This document shows, in pieces, positions 57,791 to 64,000 of a stretch of DNA of 64,000 nt (position 1 is the stretch's first letter; each line of letters opens with the position of its first letter). The position numbers and the translations under genes were made by a program. The notes beneath the pieces are model-generated. The model was not told the origin of the DNA and searched no databases. It saw only the letters and a list, made by a program, of their open reading frames with translations. Source of the stretch: Mycolicibacterium parafortuitum. GTDB taxonomy: Bacteria; Actinomycetota; Actinomycetes; Mycobacteriales; Mycobacteriaceae. Location: NCBI RefSeq assembly GCF_002086815.1, contig NZ_MVID01000011.1, positions 100,058 to 164,057 of the forward strand, given 5' to 3'.

Positions 57791-59233
57791 GTGAAGAGCA
57801 CCGTCGAGAAGTTGAGCCCGACGCGGGTTCGCATCAACGTGGAGGTGCCCTTCGCGGAACTCGAACCCGACATCGACAAGGCGTTCAAGCAGCTGGCCAA
57901 GCAGATCCGGCTGCCCGGCTTCCGCCCCGGCAAGGCGCCCCGCAAGCTGCTGGAGGCCCGTGTCGGCCGCGGCGCCGTGCTGGAGCAGGTCGTCAACGAC
58001 GCGCTGCCGGTGCGCTACAGCCAGGCCATCACCTCCGAGTCGCTGCAGCCGATCGGCCAGCCCGAGATCGAGGTGACCAAGCTCGAGGACAACGAGGAAC
58101 TGGTCTTCACCGCCGAGGTCGACGTCCGCCCGGAGATCGACCTGCCCGACCTGTCGACCGTGAAGATCGTCGTCGACCCGGTCTCGGTCACCGACGAGGA
58201 CATCGACGCCGAGGTCGAGGCGCTGCAGAAGCGCTTCGGCACCCTGACCGGGGTGGACCGGGCCGCCGAGGACGGCGACTTCGTCTCCATCGACCTGTCG
58301 GCGACCGTCGACGGCAAGGACGTCCCGGAGGCGCAGACCGAGGGCCTGTCCCACGAGATCGGCTCCGGCCAGCTCATCGACGGCCTCGACGAGGCCATCA
58401 TCGGGCTGAAGGAAGGCGAGTCCAAGACCTTCACCACGAAGCTGGTGGCGGGTGAGCACGCCGGCCAGGACGCCGAGGTGACGGTCACCGTCAAGTCCGT
58501 CAAGGTGCGCGAGCTGCCCGAGCTCGACGACGAGTTCGCGCAGCTGGCAAGCGAATTCGATACCATCGACGAGCTGCGTGCCGATCTGCGGGAGAAGGTC
58601 ACCCGCGTCAAGACCGTGCAGCAGGCCGAGACCATCCGCGACAAAGCGATCGAGGTGCTGCTCGAGCAGACCGAGGTCCCGCTGCCCGAAGCGGTGGTGC
58701 AGGCCCAGGTCGACGACGCGCTGCACAACGCGATCCACGGCCTCGACCACGACGAGGAGCGCTTCGCCGAGCAGCTCAAGGAGCAGGGCTCCAGCCGCGA
58801 GGAGTTCGACGCGGACAACCGCGCCAACGCCGAGAAGGCGATCAAGACTCAGCTGCTGATGGACGCCATCGCCGACAAGCTGGAGATCCAGGTCGGCCAG
58901 AACGACCTCACCGAGCGCCTGGTGCTGATGTCGCGTCAGTACGGCCTGGAGCCGCAGCAGCTGCTGCAGCTGCTGCAGCAGAACAACCAGCTGCCCGCGA
59001 TGTTCGCCGACGTGCGGCGCGGCCTGACCGTCGCCGCGGTCGTGCACGGCGCGTCCGTCACCGACACCGACGGCAACGAGATCGACACCACGGAGTTCTT
59101 CGGCCCGTCGGGTGAGCAGGCTGCCGCCGAGGCCGGCGAGGCCACCGACGAGTCCGAGACCGACGAGTCCGAGGCCGGCGACGAGACCGAGACCGACGCC
59201 TCCGACGCCGCCGAGGCAGACGACAACAAGTGA
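57791..59233 (+). CDS. tig: Trigger factor chaperone
   Basis: This 480-residue ribosome-associated chaperone has the ribosome-binding loop GFRPGKAP (43-50), an FKBP-type prolyl isomerase domain (about 155-240) and a helical C-terminal chaperone domain. A Glu/Asp/Thr-rich tail of about 45 residues follows, the usual actinobacterial extension. GTG at 57791 has GAGGAG upstream. It is transcribed toward clpP1P2 but separated by a strong hairpin. Confidence 0.97.
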   Translation: MKSTVEKLSPTRVRINVEVPFAELEPDIDKAFKQLAKQIRLPGFRPGKAPRKLLEARVGRGAVLEQVVNDALPVRYSQAITSESLQPIGQPEIEVTKLEDNEELVFTAEVDVRPEIDLPDLSTVKIVVDPVSVTDEDIDAEVEALQKRFGTLTGVDRAAEDGDFVSIDLSATVDGKDVPEAQTEGLSHEIGSGQLIDGLDEAIIGLKEGESKTFTTKLVAGEHAGQDAEVTVTVKSVKVRELPELDDEFAQLASEFDTIDELRADLREKVTRVKTVQQAETIRDKAIEVLLEQTEVPLPEAVVQAQVDDALHNAIHGLDHDEERFAEQLKEQGSSREEFDADNRANAEKAIKTQLLMDAIADKLEIQVGQNDLTERLVLMSRQYGLEPQQLLQLLQQNNQLPAMFADVRRGLTVAAVVHGASVTDTDGNEIDTTEFFGPSGEQAAAEAGEATDESETDESEAGDETETDASDAAEADDNK

Positions 59234-59243
59234 TGCTCTGAGC

Positions 59244-59283
59244 GAACTCGCGCCGTCTGGGGACTCCCCGGCGGCGCGGGTTC
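59244..59283 (+). terminator. Long hairpin between tig and clpP1
   Basis: GAACTCGCGCCG (59244-59255) pairs with CGGCGCGGGTTC (59272-59283) except for one G-T pair. Inside, GGGG pairs with CCCC around ACT. It begins 11 bases after the tig stop. Confidence 0.75.
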
Positions 59284-59285
59284 GT

Positions 59286-59291
59286 TAGTGT
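59286..59291 (+). promoter_or_regulatory. Candidate -10 of clpP1P2
   Basis: TAGTGT follows the tig terminator directly and lies 56 nt before the clpP1 GTG. Transcription of clpP1P2 separately from tig is therefore likely. Confidence 0.4.
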
Positions 59292-59347
59292 CATCCGTAA
59301 GACCGGTCACCGCGTCGGAAGTACACAAAGAAAGCAGGTATCCAGTC

Positions 59348-59959
59348 GTGACGGACATGCGTGGCGCCTCTTCGGGCCTCAACCTTGTCGACTCGGTGTA
59401 TGAGCGGTTGCTGGCCGAGCGCATCATCTTCCTGGGCTCCCAGGTCGACGATGACATCGCTAATCGCCTCTGCGCGCAGATCCTTCTGCTGTCGGCCGAG
59501 GACCCGACCAAGGACATCCACCTCTACATCAACTCGCCCGGCGGCTCGATCAGCGCGGGCATGGCGATCTACGACACGATGGTGCTGGCCCCGTGCGACG
59601 TGGCCACCTATGCGATGGGCATGGCCGCCTCGATGGGTGAGTTCCTGCTCGCCGCGGGCACCAAGGGCAAGCGCTACGCACTGCCGCACGCCCGCATCCT
59701 GATGCACCAGCCGCTCGGCGGCATCACCGGCGGCGCCGCGGACATCGCGATCCAGGCCGAGCAGTTCGCCAGCATCAAGAAGGAGATGTTCCGCCTCAAC
59801 GCGGAGTTCACCGGGCAGACCATCGAGCGCATCGAGGCCGACTCCGACCGTGACCGCTGGTTCACGGCGCAGGAGGCCCTCGAATACGGCTTCGTCGATC
59901 ACATCATCACCAGCGCCAGCATCAACGGCGACGGACCAGGAGCAGGACTCGACAAATGA
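59348..59959 (+). CDS. clpP1: ATP-dependent Clp protease subunit ClpP1
   Basis: This 203-residue serine protease subunit has catalytic Ser95 (GMAASMG), His120 (MHQPLGG) and an Asp near 169 (DSDRDRW). GTG at 59348 gives [13 protein letters not shown], matching the M. tuberculosis start minus three residues. In mycobacteria ClpP1 and ClpP2 form a mixed tetradecamer that needs ClpX or ClpC1. The stop overlaps the clpP2 ATG. Confidence 0.97.
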   Translation: MTDMRGASSGLNLVDSVYERLLAERIIFLGSQVDDDIANRLCAQILLLSAEDPTKDIHLYINSPGGSISAGMAIYDTMVLAPCDVATYAMGMAASMGEFLLAAGTKGKRYALPHARILMHQPLGGITGGAADIAIQAEQFASIKKEMFRLNAEFTGQTIERIEADSDRDRWFTAQEALEYGFVDHIITSASINGDGPGAGLDK

Positions 59960-60615
59960 CCGACAACATCCACCCGGCCCTGGATCCGCGCGTGCAGCCG
60001 CAGGCCCGCTACATCCTGCCGTCGTTCATCGAGCATTCGAGCTTCGGCGTCAAGGAATCCAACCCGTACAACAAGCTGTTCGAGGAACGCATCATCTTCC
60101 TCGGCGTGCAGGTCGACGACGCGTCGGCCAACGACATCATGGCGCAGCTGCTGGTGCTGGAGTCGCTGGATCCCGACCGCGACATCACCATGTACATCAA
60201 CTCGCCCGGCGGTTCGTTCACGTCGCTGATGGCGATCTACGACACCATGCAGTACGTGCGCGCCGACATCCAGACGGTGTGCCTGGGCCAGGCCGCATCG
60301 GCCGCGGCGGTGCTGCTGGCCGCCGGCACGCCCGGTAAGCGGATGGCCCTGCCGAACGCCCGCGTGCTGATCCACCAGCCCGCCCTCGGTGGCGTGATCC
60401 AGGGCCAGTTCTCCGACCTGGAGATCCAGGCCGCCGAGATCGAGCGCATGCGCACGCTGATGGAAGAGACGCTGTCGCGGCACACCGGCAAGCCCGCCGA
60501 CGTGATCCGCAAGGACACCGACCGCGACAAGATCCTGACCGCCGAAGCGGCCAAGGATTACGGCATCATCGACACGGTGCTGGAGTACCGCAAGCTGTCC
60601 GCCCAGAAGGGCTGA
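59956..60615 (+). CDS. clpP2: ATP-dependent Clp protease subunit ClpP2
   Basis: This 219-residue partner of ClpP1 has catalytic Ser115 (GQAASAAA), His in LIHQPALGG and Asp in KDTDRDK. It carries the longer N-terminus typical of ClpP2 ([23 protein letters not shown]), which docks the ATPase. ATGA overlap with clpP1. It ends 7 bases from the stop of the convergent flavoprotein gene. Confidence 0.97.
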   Translation: MTDNIHPALDPRVQPQARYILPSFIEHSSFGVKESNPYNKLFEERIIFLGVQVDDASANDIMAQLLVLESLDPDRDITMYINSPGGSFTSLMAIYDTMQYVRADIQTVCLGQAASAAAVLLAAGTPGKRMALPNARVLIHQPALGGVIQGQFSDLEIQAAEIERMRTLMEETLSRHTGKPADVIRKDTDRDKILTAEAAKDYGIIDTVLEYRKLSAQKG

Positions 60616-60621
60616 CGCGGC

Positions 60622-61065
60622 TCAACCGTTGCCGTAGATCCGAGTCGGTGTGATGAGGACGGCGACGCGGCGCTGTTCGCGCATCGTCGCGTCGTAGTCG
60701 TCCCAGTTGTCATGGGTTCCGCCGGCTGCTCTGAAGATGTCGCGGAGAAGCAGCGCGAGTTCGTAGTCGCTGCCGAGCCAGGGCTGCGGGTCGTCGGGGC
60801 CGGCGAGTTCGGCCCGCCCCTCGACCGTCGCCCACTGCCATCCCTGCTGGAACGTCACCGCGATCTGCGGTCGCGCCCGCAGGTTGGCGAGTTTGACCTT
60901 TCCGTAGGTCACGAACCCGAGTACCGGCTTCCCGTCACCCGGGTGCGGCAGTGGCCCCGCGTTGATCAGTGACGACTGGATGGTGAGGTCTGCGCGCAGC
61001 GTCGAGACCACGGCCAAGCCGTTGTCGTTTCGGGCCAGGGCGAAGGCATCCTGCAGCGAGGTCAT
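60622..61065 (-). CDS. PPOX-class F420/FMN-binding protein
   Basis: This 147-residue split-barrel protein of the pyridoxamine-phosphate-oxidase-like family starts MTSLQDAFALARNDNGLAVVSTLRAD. It has VLGFVTYGKVKLANLRARPQIAVTF and WQWATVEGRAEL, the core pattern of F420-dependent family members. The substrate is unknown. ATG at 61065 is supported by a TACCCT -10 hexamer 7 nt upstream. Confidence 0.88.
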   Translation of the reverse strand: MTSLQDAFALARNDNGLAVVSTLRADLTIQSSLINAGPLPHPGDGKPVLGFVTYGKVKLANLRARPQIAVTFQQGWQWATVEGRAELAGPDDPQPWLGSDYELALLLRDIFRAAGGTHDNWDDYDATMREQRRVAVLITPTRIYGNG

Positions 61066-61072
61066 GTCTCGC

Positions 61073-61078
61073 AGGGTA
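61073..61078 (-). promoter_or_regulatory. Leaderless -10 of the PPOX-class gene
   Basis: Minus strand TACCCT, 7 nt before the ATG at 61065. Confidence 0.45.
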
Positions 61079-61190
61079 CGACCGCAGATGGTGGCGAATC
61101 GCGCCCTCGTAACGTTCTGACGTGTCAACCTGAATATCTACACAGTCGTCAGCAACAGTCGGCGACCCGTGTCCAGATATAGGGGATCTC

Positions 61191-61475
61191 ATGAGTGTGC
61201 GAATCGGAGCCCTCGCCGCGGTCGCGGCGGCGGTGGTTGCGGGGGCCGTGGGGACGCCGATGGCGTTCGCGCAGGAGCCGGTGTGCCCGGCGGGCATGTA
61301 CTGGAATGTGGCGTTGCTGGAGTGCCTGCCCGATTACGTCCACCCGGTGATCGGGCCTGCCGGACCCGTCGGTGTCGGCGGGGTTGTCGGCCCGGTGGGG
61401 CCGGGCCCGGTCGGCCCCGGGCCTGTCGGACCCGGCCCGGTGGGACCGGGCCCGCTCGGTCCCGGACCGCGCTGA
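61191..61475 (+). CDS. Small secreted Gly-Pro-rich repeat protein
   Basis: This 94-residue protein has a signal peptide ending PMAFA, a short domain with two Cys (VCPAGMYWNVALLECLPD) and a C-terminal tail of GPVGP-type pentads. The repeat (from about 61390) is Pro/Gly-rich and probably extended. GGGG lies 5 nt before the ATG. The two Cys may form a disulfide outside the cell. Function unknown. It ends 4 bases from the mmuM stop. Confidence 0.8.
   Translation: MSVRIGALAAVAAAVVAGAVGTPMAFAQEPVCPAGMYWNVALLECLPDYVHPVIGPAGPVGVGGVVGPVGPGPVGPGPVGPGPVGPGPLGPGPR
61390..61470 (+). repeat. 15-bp GPVGP-coding repeats
   Basis: About five imperfect copies of a Gly-Pro-Val-Gly-Pro coding unit in the small secreted protein. 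Codons vary between copies, so selection seems to act on the protein sequence. Confidence 0.7.
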
Positions 61476-61478
61476 TCC

Positions 61479-62360
61479 CTACCGCACGTCAGCGGCGATG
61501 CGGGTGATGTCCGACGGACTCACCCGGCAGCAGCCGCCGACGATGCGGGCCCCGGCGGCGACCCACCGGGGTACCAGGCCCGGTACCCACGACGACGTCC
61601 CGGTCCACACCCGGCGCGCGCCGTCCCACACCTCGCCGCTGTTCGGATAGACGACGACGGGTTTTCCGGTCACCTCCCGCGCGATCGTGATCGCGGGCAG
61701 GACATCGCCGGGCGCGCAGCAGTTCACGCCGACGGCCACGATCTCGTCCACGCCCGCGGCGACGGCGAACGCCTCCGACAGCGGCTGCCCGGCGCGCGTC
61801 ACGGTGCCGTCGACGGTGAACGACAGCCACGCGGGCACCCCCAGCTCGGCGACCACGGCCGCGACCGCCTCGGCCTCGTCGAGGTCCGGCACGGTTTCGA
61901 TCGCGAACAGATCGGGGCCGGCGTCGGCGATGACCTCCATCCGGGGCCGGTGCCATGCGGTCAGCTCGGCGACGGTCAGCCCGTAGCGGCCGCGGTACTC
62001 CTCGCCGTTGGCCAGCGCGGCCCCGTACGGACCGATCGACGCCGCGACCCATCCGCTGCCGTGCGCATCGCGGGCCTCCCGCGCCAGCGTGACCCCCAGG
62101 CGCATCAGCGCCGCGGCCCGCGGGCGGTCGATTCCGCGTTCGGCGAACCCGTCGAACGACGCCTGATACGTCGCCGTCGTCGCGACCTCGGCGCCCGCGT
62201 CGAAGTACGCCGAGTGCACCGCGGCGATCTGCTGCGGCCCGTCCACCAGCAACCGTGCCGACCACAGGTCGTCGGACAGGTCGTGGCCGCGCGCTTCGAG
62301 CTCGGTCGCCAATCCACCGTCGCTGACCAGCACGGCTCCGACGGGAACGGAGAACGTCAC
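61479..62360 (-). CDS. mmuM: Homocysteine S-methyltransferase
   Basis: This 293-residue zinc enzyme transfers a methyl group from S-methylmethionine (or SAM) to homocysteine. It has LVSDGGLATELEARG at the start and the zinc ligands in GVNCCAPG and VGGCCRVSP. It matches Rv2458. The start is GTG at 62360 with a TACTGT -10 hexamer 6 nt upstream. Confidence 0.94.
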   Translation of the reverse strand: MTFSVPVGAVLVSDGGLATELEARGHDLSDDLWSARLLVDGPQQIAAVHSAYFDAGAEVATTATYQASFDGFAERGIDRPRAAALMRLGVTLAREARDAHGSGWVAASIGPYGAALANGEEYRGRYGLTVAELTAWHRPRMEVIADAGPDLFAIETVPDLDEAEAVAAVVAELGVPAWLSFTVDGTVTRAGQPLSEAFAVAAGVDEIVAVGVNCCAPGDVLPAITIAREVTGKPVVVYPNSGEVWDGARRVWTGTSSWVPGLVPRWVAAGARIVGGCCRVSPSDITRIAADVR

Positions 62361-62366
62361 GCCGTC

Positions 62367-62372
62367 ACAGTA
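62367..62372 (-). promoter_or_regulatory. Leaderless -10 of mmuM
   Basis: Minus strand TACTGT, 6 nt before the GTG at 62360. Confidence 0.45.
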
Positions 62373-62543
62373 CGGTCACGATCTGACGGGTACTCTCGGT
62401 CGGGTAACAGCGGCGACACGCCAGAGACACGGCGGTGCGTTCCGTGGCCCTCCGCGGGGGCTCAGGCGATATGTTGACGCAACTACACGTGAATACCCGG
62501 CGCTATTCGGCTTTATCGGTCGCACGGCGGCGGAGACTGCGGG

Positions 62544-62549
62544 TAGCGT
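62544..62549 (+). promoter_or_regulatory. Candidate -10 of clpX
   Basis: TAGCGT, 79 nt before the clpX ATG. The spacing gives a leader of about 70 nt. The assignment is weak because no -35 is evident. Confidence 0.3.
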
Positions 62550-62628
62550 CGGGGACAACATTCACGGTCCCGGAGCAACCCGGTGAACGACCGAGTGATA
62601 CGGCAACAGGAAGTGGGACCCCAGCACC

Positions 62629-63909
<1,281 letters not shown>

Positions 63910-63997
63910 GCACTTCGAGATTGCGCTGAGGGCCGTTCAGTCCAGCTCAGACTCAATCGGTCGCTGCAACACCTGATTCGTCGAGGGGTGTTGTTCG

Positions 63998-64000
63998 ATG
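63998..64000 (+). other. Possible start codon of a gene beyond the window
   Basis: The window ends with ATG, and a GAGGGG sequence lies about 9 nt upstream. This could be the first codon of the next gene, but nothing more can be seen. Confidence 0.3.

Overview
The window is high-GC actinobacterial chromosome whose gene order matches the Mycobacterium tuberculosis segment running from Rv2518c (ldtB/lppS) to Rv2457c (clpX). The content and codon use fit a rapidly growing environmental mycobacterium (Mycolicibacterium type). Diagnostic genes are an LdtMt2-type L,D-transpeptidase, the accD1-accA1-fadE19-citE leucine operon with its BkaR-type repressor, the HAD-PlsC / PlsB pair, the roughly 1,620-residue NAD glutamate dehydrogenase, glbO, and tig-clpP1-clpP2 with clpX. 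These assignments come from sequence recognition and remembered gene order, not from a database search.

Layout. 1-3.3 kb: edge of a small secreted protein and a large secreted CocE-like hydrolase. 3.3-5.6 kb: tRNA-Lys, ldtB, tRNA-His, orn. 5.6-12.8 kb: HerA-like ATPase, short-chain dehydrogenase, MFS transporter, MmpS-like membrane protein, S9 peptidase and two tiny membrane proteins. 12.8-19.5 kb: bkaR and the leucine/itaconate operon accD1-accA1-fadE19-MaoC-citE. 19.5-25.2 kb: enoyl-CoA hydratase, acyl-ACP thioesterase, a SnoaL-like protein divergent from a TetR gene, an alpha/beta hydrolase, a secreted C39-like protein and tRNA-Arg. 25.3-30.8 kb: an overlapping lipid-assembly operon (WS/DGAT, HAD-PlsC, PlsB). 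30.8-43.5 kb: CopD-CtaG fusion, ssb, ettA, gdh with two coupled genes, glbO, HNH protein and a DUF5130 pair. 43.5-53.3 kb: second HNH protein, pepN, Rv2466c-like thioredoxin-fold protein, a yeast-type cytosine deaminase coupled to a 2OG-oxygenase-like gene, rpiB, an allophanate-hydrolase relic, nei2 and a Na+/H+ antiporter. 53.3-57.5 kb: DUF1542-like protein and an accessory cassette (HTH regulator, aldo/keto reductase, hydrolase, EthD). 57.5-64 kb: tRNA-Gly, tRNA-Pro, tig, clpP1, clpP2, an F420/FMN-type flavoprotein, a Gly-Pro-rich secreted peptide, mmuM and clpX.

Most of the window is core metabolism and protein quality control. Accessory gene sets sit between the core blocks: the secreted proteins, the deaminase/oxygenase pair, the allophanate-hydrolase relic and the HTH-AKR-EthD cassette. 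No IS element, prophage or CRISPR array was seen.

The least ordinary signals are these: (i) at least fifteen genes carry a TANNNT -10 hexamer 6-8 nt before the start codon, implying leaderless transcripts; (ii) two different TetR-type genes sit beside tandem palindromes; (iii) an amidase-derived protein appears to have lost its catalytic core but kept the allophanate hydrolase C-terminal domain; (iv) an FCY1-type cytosine deaminase is translationally coupled to an IPNS-like oxygenase lacking the usual 2OG-binding Arg; (v) a mycoredoxin-like protein has CPWA in place of CPWC.
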